64,000 nucleotides of DNA from Paenibacillus sp. Soil750. Lineage in GTDB: Bacteria > Bacillota > Bacilli > Paenibacillales > NBRC-103111. The stretch covers positions 48,669-112,668 of the forward strand of contig NZ_LMSD01000011.1 of NCBI RefSeq assembly GCF_001428045.1, read 5' to 3'. Both the position numbers and the translations under genes were made by a program. Below are positions 1 to 8,901 of this stretch, one piece after another; the stretch's first letter is position 1, and the number at the start of each line of letters is the position of its first letter. Below the pieces are notes generated by a model. The model was not told the DNA's origin. It ran no database searches and saw nothing but the letters and a program-made list of their open reading frames with translations.

Positions 1-2
1 CA

Positions 3-1688
3 CTCGTTAAAAAGATCCCTCTTCAAACAGAACCAAAGGGCATTCTCATTGTGAATATTGATGTTTCGAGTCTGGCTTCATGGCTTCAAGACATCTCTTC
101 GAACTCAATTAGTTCAGTTACACTAGTCGATCAGGCAGGACAATTAATCGGGCAAAGTACAGTAAAAGCCAATAAGGACATCCTTAATTTGAAGTTTGAG
201 GAGACAGGTTGGACGTTTAAAAGCGGTATCAAGGAATCCTACCATTATGGTATTTTTTCAGAGCTCTATTACAGTTGGATCATTATCGGGGTTGTCATGG
301 TGCTGATTGCATCGGCCGTCATCATCTATTTGTCCAAACGATATGCAAGACCGATCGATGCGAGTATGAGCCGAATAACCGATTATTTAAACCGCAGACA
401 GCCAGGTGGAGAATTGAATTTGGTTGTCGATGCGGCGGTGGATAAGATTATTGATTTCGCTGATCGTTATCAGTCAGAGAGTAATCTAAATTTGCCATAT
501 CGCCAAAAGTTTTATTTTCAAGAACTTCTTACAGGAGATCGTCCAATAAGTCAAGACGAATTGATCGAAGAGATGCATAACTTTGGTTTTTCGTGTCATT
601 GGCACTCGTTCAACACGGCCAAATTAGAGATTGACAAGATGAGTGACTTTACAGAAAATTACTCTACTCGAGATCAGGTGTTGCTGAAATTTGTATTGTC
701 GAACGTGTTCAAAGAAACGGCTGAACAGTATGGCATAGGGATTTGGAGTGAATGGATATCAGCTGATGAAATGAGCATTTTGTTTGGAGCGGATGGCGAA
801 CTTTCGATGGCGAATATCAGTACCATTTGTGAGAGTATGCGGGTGTGGGTAGAATCAAATCTCGCATTCACGGTAACGATCGGCGTAGGGGAAAAGACGG
901 AACGTTCAGAGGATATTAGCGGATCCTATGAGCAGGCTGTTAAGGCCGTACAATATCGTTCAGCATTAGGAAACAATCGCGTTATTCACTATGAGGTCAT
1001 TACGCGACAGACGGAAACCGAGTTGTTTGATATTTTGCAGTTAATCCGCTCAATTGTCCAGTTATATAAAAGTGGAAATGATGAATGGTATGGCCAGTTT
1101 GATTTCCTTTTTAAAGCCATCAATCGCGGCTTGCATACGCGGGACGAGTTGAAAAATCTGCTTTACTATATGACGTTTACATTCACGCGTGAATTATCTG
1201 AATTCCCAAGTGAGTATACGGAGTTATGGCGAGTGGAGGCGCTTAATCCTATTTCCCAAGCCATTGATCGTTTCGAAACGATGGAAGATTTGAAGAATAT
1301 TGTACTGGAGCGGCTCCGCACTGTTTTTGAGTTATGGAAGCAGCTGCGTCAATCCAAAACTCAGAGGCTATTAATTCATGATCTGAAAGCCTATATCGAC
1401 ACCAATTACGCAAATTCAGAATTGTCCCTGCAATTGCTTGCAGAACAATTCTCCGTCAGTAAAAATTACGTGAGCAGCCTATTTAAAGAAGAAATGGGTG
1501 AAAACTTTATCGATTATTTGACCGCGCTGCGTATCTTTCATTCGAAGCGGCTATTGGAAGACACAGATACTTCGATACAGGATATTGCCGGATTGGTCGG
1601 ATATGAACACTATTTTTCGTTTAACCGAGCGTTTAAGAAGCTGACGGGATTCCCACCGAGCGAATTTAGGAAAAAACACGGTACTTAG
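3..1688 (+). CDS. Membrane-anchored AraC-family regulator (5' end outside window)
   Basis: The frame is open from the first bases of the window, so the gene starts upstream and only its last 561 codons are seen. The visible part holds the end of an extracytoplasmic sensor region, a membrane segment (IIIGVVMVLIASAVIIYL, about residue 90), a long cytoplasmic linker and a C-terminal double helix-turn-helix of the AraC type (LSLQLLAEQFSVSKNYVSSL, then IQDIAGLVGYEHYFSFNRAF). This is the usual plan of Paenibacillus regulators that sense sugars outside the cell and activate adjacent carbohydrate genes. The rhamnosidase-like gene begins 57 bp downstream on the same strand and is the natural target; that link is inference. 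Confidence 0.9.
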   Translation, partial: LVKKIPLQTEPKGILIVNIDVSSLASWLQDISSNSISSVTLVDQAGQLIGQSTVKANKDILNLKFEETGWTFKSGIKESYHYGIFSELYYSWIIIGVVMVLIASAVIIYLSKRYARPIDASMSRITDYLNRRQPGGELNLVVDAAVDKIIDFADRYQSESNLNLPYRQKFYFQELLTGDRPISQDELIEEMHNFGFSCHWHSFNTAKLEIDKMSDFTENYSTRDQVLLKFVLSNVFKETAEQYGIGIWSEWISADEMSILFGADGELSMANISTICESMRVWVESNLAFTVTIGVGEKTERSEDISGSYEQAVKAVQYRSALGNNRVIHYEVITRQTETELFDILQLIRSIVQLYKSGNDEWYGQFDFLFKAINRGLHTRDELKNLLYYMTFTFTRELSEFPSEYTELWRVEALNPISQAIDRFETMEDLKNIVLERLRTVFELWKQLRQSKTQRLLIHDLKAYIDTNYANSELSLQLLAEQFSVSKNYVSSLFKEEMGENFIDYLTALRIFHSKRLLEDTDTSIQDIAGLVGYEHYFSFNRAFKKLTGFPPSEFRKKHGT

Positions 1689-1745
1689 TAAATATTGAAG
1701 TATTAAATCAGGTGGTTCTATATACATGAAGAGGAGAGGGTTCGG

Positions 1746-3935
1746 TTGACACATGAGTGGCAGGCAAATTGGTTGACAGATTGTTCTTTTATAAATTTGG
1801 CAAAATCCTATCTCTACCATAAAGAGCTCGAAGCATCTGAAGTCGAACCACATGATCCTGATTTACAGCATCACCATTGGTATGTAAGAACTGTAGTTAA
1901 TCTGGATGATAAGGCATTGGATGAGGGGAAAATCTGGCTTCATCTGACGGCAGATGATTATTATAAGCTGTATATCAATGGCGAGTTCGTTGCTCAGGGG
2001 CCCGCTCAGAATGATGCGAAGCATTACTATTTTAATCGCATAGATGTACGTTCGTATTTAAAGGTCGGGAAAAATGTAATGGCAGTTCATGTCTACTATC
2101 AAGGGCTGTTAAATCGCGCTTATAACAGCGCCGACTACCGTCAAGGTCTCCTAGCGGAGCTATGGGCAGGCGATAATTTGCTAGTCAAGACCGATCGTGA
2201 TTGGAAAGCGAAACGGGTTCATGATAATCGGCCCGGTGTGAAGTTCGGCTATGACACGCAATTCACAGAGCATTTGGATGCAAGGCAATCGGAGCGGGGC
2301 TGGACAGAAGTCGGCTACGACGATTCGGATTGGGCACATGCGGAGGAAGCGGAGCATACCGATTATACTTTTATACTGCAGCCAACTCCGCTGCTCGCCG
2401 TCTATAAGAAGCAGCCTTTACGTGTCGAACGGCTTGCACCTGGTCATTACCTGATCGACTTTGGGAGCGAGCTGACAGGTCAATTCGCCATGAATGCACA
2501 TGGAAATGCGGGAGAACAAGTGCAGATCTTTTCAGGGGAAGAACTATTGCCCGGGGATCAAGCCGTTCGCTACGAAATGCGCTGCAATTGCCTGTATCAT
2601 GATCAGTGGACATTATCCGGTGACATAGACGTCTTCGAAACGTATGATTACAAGGCGTTCCGCTATGTGGAAGTGCAAGGACCTGAGGCAGCGCTGCGCC
2701 CGGAATCCTTCCACGCCGTAGTCAGACATTATCCGCTTGATGAGCAAAGCTGTGTGCTTCATAGCTCGGATGAGCTGATGAATCAAATTTTTGACATTTG
2801 CAAAAAAGTTGTCCAATATGGTTCTCAAGAAAATTATGTCGATTGTCCCAGCCGAGAAAAAGGGCAATATTTGGGCGACAATACGATTATTGGTCACTCC
2901 CATATGCTGCTCAGCGGGGATTTGAGGTTGTATCGCAAGGCTATTGAGCAATTCGGTCGCAGTTCGTTCGTGTGTGGAGGGATCATGGCTGTTGTACCCG
3001 GGCATTTCATGCAGGAGATCGCTGATTTCTCTTTGCAGTGGCCGATGCAAGTCATGACGTATTATCGGTACAGTGGAGATACGGCATTCCTTCAGGCGAT
3101 GTATCCGTATGCGGAGGGTTTGCTGCGACATTTTGAGAAATTTGAGCGTGGGGATGGATTGCTTGAGGGTGTCACGGACAAATGGAATCTGGTTGATTGG
3201 CCACAAAACTTACGTGACAACTATGATTTTGAACTGAGTAGGCCAGTCGGTCCTGGCTGCCATAACGTCATTAACGCGCTATATATCGGCTGCGTAGGTA
3301 CCGTAAACGAGATACGTGAATTGCTCGGTTTTGCCTATGAAAATCGGCTGCCGCAATTAAAGAGGAGTTTCTTAGAGGCTTTCTATGATAAGAAGAACGG
3401 TTTGTTTACAGATTCGGAGCAGAGTACACATCATGCCTTGCATGCCAATGTACTTCCGCTGCTGTTCCATATCGCTCCAGAGGAGTCTGTCAGCGCCATT
3501 GTCGACATGATCCGGACCAAGCGTTTTGCATGCGGAGTGTATTTCTCCTACTTTGTAATGAAAGCTCTAGCGGAGGTCGCAGAGTATGAGTTGATCTATG
3601 ATTTGCTCTCAGCCGACGATGAGCATTCGTGGGGGAATATGCTCAAAGAAGGAGCCACCACCTGCTTCGAAGCATGGGGGAAAGATCAGAAATGGAACAC
3701 CAGCTTATGCCATCCTTGGGCAAGCGGGCCGGTTCCTTTGCTGATCGAAGATATTATCGGCTTAAAGCCTGCGAAGCCGGGTTGGCAAGAAATCGCTTTT
3801 TGTCCGAAGCTTCCTGCAACCTGGACGTCATTATCGCTGCAGCTGAATGTTCCAACTGGCACGATTCGACTCAGTTTTGAGAACGGGGTGTGGACCGAAA
3901 GCTTTCCGCCTGGTATCCCTGTCATACGGGCCTAA
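1746..3935 (+). CDS. GH78-type alpha-L-rhamnosidase-like protein
   Basis: Encodes 729 residues with no signal peptide, so probably a cytoplasmic glycosidase acting on imported oligosaccharides. The N-terminal third is a beta-sandwich with the LHLTADDYYKLYINGEFVAQ signature common in GH78 enzymes. The (alpha/alpha)6 catalytic region carries DCPSREKGQYLGDN, matching the GH78 DCPxRxExxGWxGD acid motif, and later DWPQNLRDNYDF. The start is TTG, preceded by GAAGAGGAGAGGG; the nearby ATG at 1754 is out of frame. It is shorter than many GH78 enzymes (900-1000 residues) and may lack accessory domains. Substrate specificity cannot be read from sequence alone. Confidence 0.85.
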   Translation: MTHEWQANWLTDCSFINLAKSYLYHKELEASEVEPHDPDLQHHHWYVRTVVNLDDKALDEGKIWLHLTADDYYKLYINGEFVAQGPAQNDAKHYYFNRIDVRSYLKVGKNVMAVHVYYQGLLNRAYNSADYRQGLLAELWAGDNLLVKTDRDWKAKRVHDNRPGVKFGYDTQFTEHLDARQSERGWTEVGYDDSDWAHAEEAEHTDYTFILQPTPLLAVYKKQPLRVERLAPGHYLIDFGSELTGQFAMNAHGNAGEQVQIFSGEELLPGDQAVRYEMRCNCLYHDQWTLSGDIDVFETYDYKAFRYVEVQGPEAALRPESFHAVVRHYPLDEQSCVLHSSDELMNQIFDICKKVVQYGSQENYVDCPSREKGQYLGDNTIIGHSHMLLSGDLRLYRKAIEQFGRSSFVCGGIMAVVPGHFMQEIADFSLQWPMQVMTYYRYSGDTAFLQAMYPYAEGLLRHFEKFERGDGLLEGVTDKWNLVDWPQNLRDNYDFELSRPVGPGCHNVINALYIGCVGTVNEIRELLGFAYENRLPQLKRSFLEAFYDKKNGLFTDSEQSTHHALHANVLPLLFHIAPEESVSAIVDMIRTKRFACGVYFSYFVMKALAEVAEYELIYDLLSADDEHSWGNMLKEGATTCFEAWGKDQKWNTSLCHPWASGPVPLLIEDIIGLKPAKPGWQEIAFCPKLPATWTSLSLQLNVPTGTIRLSFENGVWTESFPPGIPVIRA

Positions 3936-3958
3936 ATCCAACGGATTTGCAGAGATAT

Positions 3959-4057
3959 ACGACAGATTTTGACAATATTAAATTCAATTACAGCGGTACG
4001 CATAGTTTTACGTTTAAGTTAGTGGGTAAAAAATTCATGTTGACGATGCTTAATTAA
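3959..4057 (+). pseudogene. Possible C-terminal gene remnant
   Basis: A short open stretch reads TTDFDNIKFNYSGTHSFTF and continues to a TAA at 4055. It resembles the tail of a beta-rich carbohydrate-binding or glycosidase domain but has no start codon, ribosome site or upstream coding frame. It lies between the rhamnosidase-like gene and the decayed tRNA pieces, so it may be debris from the same rearrangement. Low confidence; it could be chance. Confidence 0.25.
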
Positions 4058-4077
4058 TAAGTGCCTAAGAATTGAAT

Positions 4078-4144
4078 AGGGGGCAATCTCGTAAGTCTTC
4101 TACTTTGACTCCGTCATGCCAAGGTTCAAATCCTTGATCCCCAG
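4078..4144 (+). pseudogene. Decayed tRNA-Gln (TTG anticodon)
   Basis: The 3' two thirds (4102-4144) match Bacillus-type tRNA-Gln: ACTTTGACTCCGTCATGC gives the TTG anticodon loop and 3' stem, CAAGG-TTCAAAT-CCTTG is a perfect T arm, and ATCCCCAG is the acceptor 3' strand. The 5' part is degenerate: the D arm is lost and the 5' anticodon stem no longer pairs with TCCGT. The cloverleaf therefore cannot form fully, and this is called a tRNA pseudogene. Confidence 0.7.
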
Positions 4145-4154
4145 TTCTTTTCAT

Positions 4155-4190
4155 GAGTCATTAGCTCAGTTGGTAGAGCATCTGCTTTAT
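4155..4190 (+). pseudogene. Truncated tRNA-Lys (5' half)
   Basis: GAGTCATTAGCTCAGTTGG and the following TAGAGCATCTG match the 5' half of Bacillota tRNA-Lys (GAGCCATTAGCTCAGTTGG...), including the whole D arm. After the anticodon position the match stops and unrelated sequence follows, so the anticodon 3' stem, T arm and acceptor 3' strand are missing. Together with the tRNA-Gln piece it looks like the remains of a tRNA cluster broken by recombination or insertion. Confidence 0.7.
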
Positions 4191-4338
4191 AAGTTACTAC
4201 TCTGAAAGCCTTGATGTAAGGCTGCATCGCTAAATGTCTAAATTTTCTTACATTGTGATACCACCTTACCACATCGTGGCCGTCTCTTTGAACGAAGAAC
4301 GTTTGTTCAAAGAGACTATGGCAATGATTTGTCAGAAG

Positions 4339-4483
4339 CACTTCAAAACTTATTTGTAATTCAGCTTTTTCAATCCGAAATACCACTTCAAAACTTAATT
4401 TGTAAATCGTTTTTATAAGAAAAGCTAGCAAACCCTTGTTTTTACTGGTTTCTAGCACTTCAAAACTTATTTGTCACCCAACA
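4339..4483 (-). mobile_element. Transposon end with three repeat sites (element to the left)
   Basis: Three copies of CACTTCAAAACTTATTTGT lie at 4339, 4384 and 4456, the last running into CACCCAACA (TGTTGGGTG on the other strand), a plausible 5'-TGT terminus. Between the second and third copies is a decayed hairpin (GCTAGCAAA...TTTTTACTGG) equivalent to the intact terminator hairpin found before similar ends at 8.87 and 25.75 kb. No transposase gene is present. Multiple dispersed binding sites plus a TGT end resemble Tn7/Mu-type DDE elements; the family is not proven. Confidence 0.6.
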
Positions 4484-4493
4484 TCACGTTATC

Positions 4494-4595
4494 GGGTGAC
4501 AAATAAGTTTTGAAGTAGACATTAAAGTAATGAAGTAAACATTAAAGTATTGAAGTAGACAATAAAGACCTGAAGTAACAAAATAAGTTTTGAAA
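4494..4595 (+). mobile_element. Transposon end with four 20-bp tandem repeats (element to the right)
   Basis: GGGTGACAAATAAGTTTTGA begins a 23-bp arm that is the perfect inverted copy of 4457-4479, separated by 14 bp. It continues into four exact-period 20-bp units (4511, 4531, 4551, 4571), each starting TGAAGTA, then a partial fifth. Tandem units inside an inverted terminal repeat are typical transposase-binding arrays. The two ends face away from each other, so each belongs to a different, now missing, element body. Confidence 0.6.
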
Positions 4596-4597
4596 TT

Positions 4598-4633
4598 AAA
4601 TAGGTGTCCACTCTATTGGGTGAACGCCTATTT
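4598..4633. repeat. Hairpin of the GGCGTTCAC family (copy 1)
   Basis: Imperfect inverted repeat AAATAGGTGTCCAC / GTGAACGCCTATTT with an 8-nt loop. A perfect version with related flanking sequence (TATGGAGGAAGTCCTT) is at 51321, and two shorter relatives are at 23011 and 63642. It probably acts as a bidirectional terminator. From here to 5085 no convincing gene is seen. Confidence 0.65.
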
Positions 4634-5085
4634 AATTTTGTGTATGGAGGGAGGAGGAAGTCCTTAGTCGTATCCAGGTAGTAGGCATGGGGGGATTAAA
4701 CTAACGGGCAGGATACTTAAAAGAACATGCAGAATTGAAACCCAATCAATTAGCTTCATAATAACATCACTTTCTCAATGGATGGTTGCTTTCGGTATTA
4801 ACGTGTACCTTAAAGTTCTTCGTATATACATTGTTTTTCCATTTTTGGTATATGCTAAGCTAGAAAAAAACTGAACAGAACCCTATTACTTTGGCTTCTG
4901 CTCCCTGATTTCGTTACTCTTGGATTCGGTTTTTGGGATAAGAAATGGAATAATCCGCACAGATTACCATAAATGCTTGCTTTCAATAACAAAGTGGTGA
5001 AAGAGCAAAAGGTGACTATTAAAATGAACGACTGTGGACAAGTCAGCAAACAAGAATACATAGAATTAAACAAGGGAGTAATTAA

Positions 5086-6228
5086 ATGAAAGCTGTAACC
5101 TACCAAGGGTTAAAAAATGTGAAAGTTAAAGAAGTTACTGACGCAACAATACAGAAGTCGGATGATATCCTTGTCCGCATCACAACAACGACGATATGTG
5201 GCTCGGACCTTCATCTTTATAACGGAGAGATTCCTAACACCCCTAAGGATTTCATAATTGGACATGAACCAATGGGGATTATCGAAGAGGTTGGTAAAGA
5301 TGTGACTAAAGTGAAAAAGGGAGACCGTGTCATTCTTCCCTTTAATGTTGCCTGCGGTCATTGCTGGTATTGTACACATCAATTGGAAAGCCAATGTGAC
5401 CATTCGAATGATTTTTTACATGGTGATACAGGCGGTTATTTGGGGTATTCCGAAACTTTTGGCGGGTATGCAGGCGGACAAGCTGAGCTTCTCCGTGTTC
5501 CATATGGGAACTTCGTTCCTTTTAAAGTGCCAGAGGATGCCGAAATGGAAGATGAAAAGCTCCTCTTTCTATCTGACATTATACCTACAGCCTATTGGAG
5601 TGTGGACAATGCCGGCGTGAAAGCCGGAGACACCGTAATTGTCCTAGGGTGTGGTCCCGTAGGCTTGCTAGTGCAGAAATTTGCCTGGCTGAAAGGTGCA
5701 AAACGCGTTATAGCCATCGACCATGTTGATTATCGTTTGGAGCATGCTCGGAAAACAAATCGTGTAGAAGTTTTCAATTTTAAAAAGCAGGACGAGCTTC
5801 TACAACATCTTGCGGAGCTTACGGGTGGAGGTGCAGATGTGGTTATTGATGCGGTAGGACTGGATTCGGAGAAAACTTTTGTCGAAAAGGTAGAAACATT
5901 GCTTAAGCTACAAGGTGGAGGTTTAGGAGCATTCAGGATGGCGACTAAACTTGTGCGCAAAGGAGGCACTATACAAGTAACTGGTGTATATGGCGCAAAT
6001 TATAACGCATTTCCTTTTGGTGATCTGTTTAGCCGTAATATTACTGTGAAATTGGGACAAGCTCCTATTATTCACTATATGCCCGAATTATATCGTCAGA
6101 TTAAGGAAAGTGTGTTTGATCCGACTGATGTGATCAGCCATAGGCTACAACTAAGTGACGCAGAACACGCCTATAAGATATTCAATAATAAAGAGGATCA
6201 TGCAATAAAGATTGTCTTGAAACCTTAG
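5086..6228 (+). CDS. Zinc-dependent alcohol dehydrogenase, formaldehyde/threonine-dehydrogenase-like
   Basis: A 380-residue medium-chain dehydrogenase. The GroES-like N-terminal half has the catalytic zinc ligands C38 (TICGSDLH) and GHE (residues 60-62) and a structural zinc lobe CGHCWYCTHQLESQC. The Rossmann domain carries VLGCGPVGLLV near residue 185. The insertion around 285-300 (LKLQGGGLGAFRMATKLVRKGG) is typical of the glutathione-independent formaldehyde dehydrogenase-like branch. It probably oxidises an alcohol or aldehyde with NAD; the substrate is unknown. It starts at ATG after AAGGGAGTAATTAA and is monocistronic, flanked by transposon debris on the left and a gene-poor stretch on the right. 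Confidence 0.9.
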   Translation: MKAVTYQGLKNVKVKEVTDATIQKSDDILVRITTTTICGSDLHLYNGEIPNTPKDFIIGHEPMGIIEEVGKDVTKVKKGDRVILPFNVACGHCWYCTHQLESQCDHSNDFLHGDTGGYLGYSETFGGYAGGQAELLRVPYGNFVPFKVPEDAEMEDEKLLFLSDIIPTAYWSVDNAGVKAGDTVIVLGCGPVGLLVQKFAWLKGAKRVIAIDHVDYRLEHARKTNRVEVFNFKKQDELLQHLAELTGGGADVVIDAVGLDSEKTFVEKVETLLKLQGGGLGAFRMATKLVRKGGTIQVTGVYGANYNAFPFGDLFSRNITVKLGQAPIIHYMPELYRQIKESVFDPTDVISHRLQLSDAEHAYKIFNNKEDHAIKIVLKP

Positions 6229-6891
6229 CACATACGGTTTAAAAACGAACATATAAGTTACAGAAAGCGCGGATGACCATTACAATAGTTAGGTAGCGCG
6301 GATGGGTCATTCCGCTACCGATTTCATTATTAATTGTTTCGGCCGAAGAGGCCGAAGAGGACAGTTCAACACGCCATTGAATAGTCGATTGTTCGAGGGC
6401 AATACGGTGCTGCATAAAAATTTGATAGTAAAAAGGATGAATTAAACGAGACCAAGCCCGCCTATCGATAAGCGGGAACTTCATTCGCGGCCCGTTCGCC
6501 AGATTGGATAGCCCTCTCCATGTAGCGGATGATCCGTGGCGGTCGAAGTCCCCCTATTAAATGGCATAAAACAGCGGCAGTCTAGGACTTTATTTTCTCG
6601 TCCATGGCTGCCGCTGTTTCTATTATTAGGAGCAGTCTGTCTACTTGACGGGATGCAGTTCACTTTGATGGTAGCCTTATTTGTTTTTTGGATCCAAGGT
6701 AATTTTAAATATCAAAACCAAGGTTGAAGTCAATAGTTTTGCCCAAGCGCAATTGGACTCTTGCTCATATTATGAAGATACACAGACTTTATGGAAGCGA
6801 TTGATTTCACACAGATCTCAGCATTGTCCTTCTTTACAAGAATGTCTTTTCGAGAGCGCTTATACAGATAAAAAATAGGAGGTGAACGAAT
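6229..6891. other. Gene-poor stretch with several inverted repeats
   Basis: No convincing gene. It contains near-repeats of GCGCGGATG (about 6267 and 6297), a hairpin GTAGCG...CGCTAC, a short tandem GGCCGAAGAGGCCGAAGAGG at 6341, an ATCGAT-centred palindrome CCCGCctATCGATaaGCGGG (about 6458), and a long hairpin with perfect 12-bp arms AAACAGCGGCAG (6569) and CTGCCGCTGTTT (6608). Short open frames exist but lack recognisable similarity. A structured RNA or gene debris is possible. Confidence 0.4.
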
Positions 6892-7908
6892 TTGTCTGAA
6901 ATTTTGATAGCTGCTGTCGGAGACCTTATGGTAAAACGATACATCATTTCCGATGCTAAACTGGCTAACGGGACTTACTCTTTCGACCCACTTTTAGAAA
7001 AGGTAGCTCCAATTCTGAAAAAAGCGGACTTAACGATAGGAAATCTTGAAACCACCTTCGCTGGAACTAAAGGGGGAGTGAGACGAAAATCACGTGGTCC
7101 TTTGTTCAAATGTCCTGATGAACTGGCTCCAGTCCTAAAAAGAGCCGGCTTTGATGTTTTAATAACAGCAAACAATCATTGTATGGATTTCGGCGCCAAA
7201 GGTTTACTTCGAACGTTAAGGATTTTGAAACAAAATGGGATTGATTATACCGGTACATTTGAATCTGAAAACAAGGCGAAAGAATATCTTATCAAAAACA
7301 TCAAAGGTGTAAAGACCGGAATCCTATCCTTTACTTCGGGACTCAACGGTATTTCAGTACCATCAAATAAATCTTGGATGGTTAACTTAATCCAAACGAA
7401 AAAAATAATTGAGGATATTCATCATTTGAAAAAACACGTCGATCTTGTGATCATTTATCTGCATTTCGGAAATGAATACAGTCATACTCCAAACCTGAAA
7501 CAAAAGCAATTGGTAAGACTTTTATTTAAACACGGAGCCAATATAATTTTAGGGTCACACCCACATGTTCTTCAGCCGTTAAGTACGAGGGGAGAGCAAC
7601 AATTTGTTGCGTATTCCTTAGGTAATTTTATTTCTACAAAATTAATGAAAAACTCCCATACTCAAAGCAGTATCATTCTTAATATTAAAGTCAAAAAAAA
7701 TGAAGAAGGGAAAATATTCATATCGGAGACTAATTATATTCCTACTTTGGTGCATCGTAAAACTGAAAACGGTCGTAATAAAACAGAGGTTATCTCCATA
7801 CATGAAGCCTTAAATGAAAACAATCCGAAATTAAGTGCAAAGCAGCGTGAACGATTTCAAAACATGTTAAACCAAACGAAAAAAATAATAAAAAGTAAGG
7901 TAGAATAA
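6892..7908 (+). CDS. CapA-family poly-gamma-glutamate/capsule-type metallophosphoesterase
   Basis: The 338-residue protein has the full motif set of the PGA_cap/CapA metallophosphatase fold: AVGDLM near the N-terminus, IGNLET, ITANNHCMDFG, IYLHFGNEY and GSHPHVLQP. These supply the Asp, Asn and His metal ligands. CapA is linked to poly-gamma-glutamate export or anchoring in Bacillus, but stand-alone relatives such as this one may act on other substrates, and no capBCD genes are nearby. There is no clear signal peptide or membrane anchor. The start is TTG, placed 6 bp after a strong AGGAGGTGA. Confidence 0.85.
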   Translation: MSEILIAAVGDLMVKRYIISDAKLANGTYSFDPLLEKVAPILKKADLTIGNLETTFAGTKGGVRRKSRGPLFKCPDELAPVLKRAGFDVLITANNHCMDFGAKGLLRTLRILKQNGIDYTGTFESENKAKEYLIKNIKGVKTGILSFTSGLNGISVPSNKSWMVNLIQTKKIIEDIHHLKKHVDLVIIYLHFGNEYSHTPNLKQKQLVRLLFKHGANIILGSHPHVLQPLSTRGEQQFVAYSLGNFISTKLMKNSHTQSSIILNIKVKKNEEGKIFISETNYIPTLVHRKTENGRNKTEVISIHEALNENNPKLSAKQRERFQNMLNQTKKIIKSKVE

Positions 7909-8110
7909 CTACAATATGAGGCTGCCGCGAAATTGAACGGTATCCTCATTAAGCTAAAGGGTAGTTTATTTTAGAACCAGCAAGTAAACCAATTATTAAA
8001 CTATCGTATTCCGTTATTTAAATAAGTCATGGACATACATGCACAAATTCGATACAGGTGAAAATTTAGTGAAATAGAAGAAAGGTAAATTTACAAGAGG
8101 AGTGGTATTA

Positions 8111-8545
8111 TTGAAAATTATTGCTTGTCCTGCTACTAGGAAAATAACCCTTCAACAGCGGCTTACACAACTTCAAAACAAATTTATTGTATTCTTGGCT
8201 GATAATCGCGGGAGAGACCTGGTGAATCAAAATGGTCTAATTAGGGAAGTTAACGAATCGTCTCTTGTCGTGCAAGCAGAAAATGGTAGGCTAATTAGGC
8301 ACAATTTTTCTGATATTGGGAAATATGATTTCCCTGACTTAGTGCCTAATAGAGAGCTAAATTTTCTCGCTTTTATCAAGACAAAAAACCAAGGAGAATT
8401 CAATGGTCCTTTAGTTAGAATTGGAACAGATTTTATTGAAATAACTGGAGTAGATAATAGTGGTGAACAACCGATAGATTTAACGTTGATAATACCTCGA
8501 CGCGAAATTATTAGAATAGAATGTGAAAGAGAGGGAGGCGAATAA
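8111..8545 (+). CDS. Hypothetical protein, about 144 aa
   Basis: I do not recognise this family. The protein is soluble and beta-rich, with a segment LIREVNESSLVVQAENGRLI and a later VRIGTDFIEITGVDN that look like two similar small beta-barrel turns, possibly an SH3/Sm-like fold. The TTG at 8111 is preferred because AAGAGGAG ends 9 bp before it; the in-frame GTG at 8102 is too close to that site. A terminator follows directly. Function is not inferable. Confidence 0.6.
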   Translation: MKIIACPATRKITLQQRLTQLQNKFIVFLADNRGRDLVNQNGLIREVNESSLVVQAENGRLIRHNFSDIGKYDFPDLVPNRELNFLAFIKTKNQGEFNGPLVRIGTDFIEITGVDNSGEQPIDLTLIIPRREIIRIECEREGGE

Positions 8546-8598
8546 TTTACTCTATTAAATTATTGTCTTAAAGCAGATGTTAATTTCATTGACCGCTC

Positions 8599-8622
8599 TA
8601 ATATATAGGGCGGCTTTTCTTA
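8599..8622 (+). terminator. Rho-independent terminator
   Basis: CCGCTCTA / TAGGGCGG stem (one G-T pair) followed by CTTTTC, 54 bp after the hypothetical gene. Confidence 0.7.
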
Positions 8623-8696
8623 TTATTAGTTATAAGTAACTATAACATTGCTGCCCATTAGAGCCAGGCAACTCTGCACCACCTAACCGCATTGCA

Positions 8697-8729
8697 TCAT
8701 TAAGCTAACGGGAAACGTTAGTTCAATGA
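8697..8729. repeat. Palindromic repeat
   Basis: TCATTAAGCTAACG and CGTTAGTTCAATGA form a 14-bp inverted repeat (12 matches) around GGAAA. Half-copies occur at about 7945 (TCATTAAGCTAA) and 4692 (ATTAAACTAACGGG), suggesting a small dispersed repeat in this accessory region. Confidence 0.5.
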
Positions 8730-8756
8730 ACTGTCTGTTTTTATTGGTGTTAGAAG

Positions 8757-8901
8757 TACTTCATAACTTAATTGTTTTTAGGATTTTTCGATCACCACAA
8801 CCACTTCAAAACTATATTTGTCTTTTTACTTTCATGAAGAAGCCAGCAAATCCTTATGTTTGCTGGCTTCTTGCACTTCAGAATTTTAATGTCTCCCAAC
8901 A
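8757..8901 (-). mobile_element. Solo transposon end with terminator hairpin
   Basis: The same architecture as 4339-4483: binding-site repeats at 8757 (TACTTCATAACTTAATTGT), 8802 and 8874, the last ending GTCTCCCAACA. Between the second and third sites is a perfect 14-bp hairpin AAGAAGCCAGCAAA / TTTGCTGGCTTCTT (8837-8872), probably the terminator of the lost last gene of the element. No transposase is linked. Confidence 0.6.

Noticed and set aside
4511..4590. The 20-bp tandem units as a CRISPR array
   Set aside because: The units are contiguous without spacers and lie inside an inverted terminal repeat, fitting transposase binding sites. No cas genes are present.
6536..6878. Two short overlapping open frames of 63 and 65 codons before the CapA-type gene
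   Set aside because: No ribosome sites, no recognisable domains, and the first spans the long 6569-6619 hairpin.
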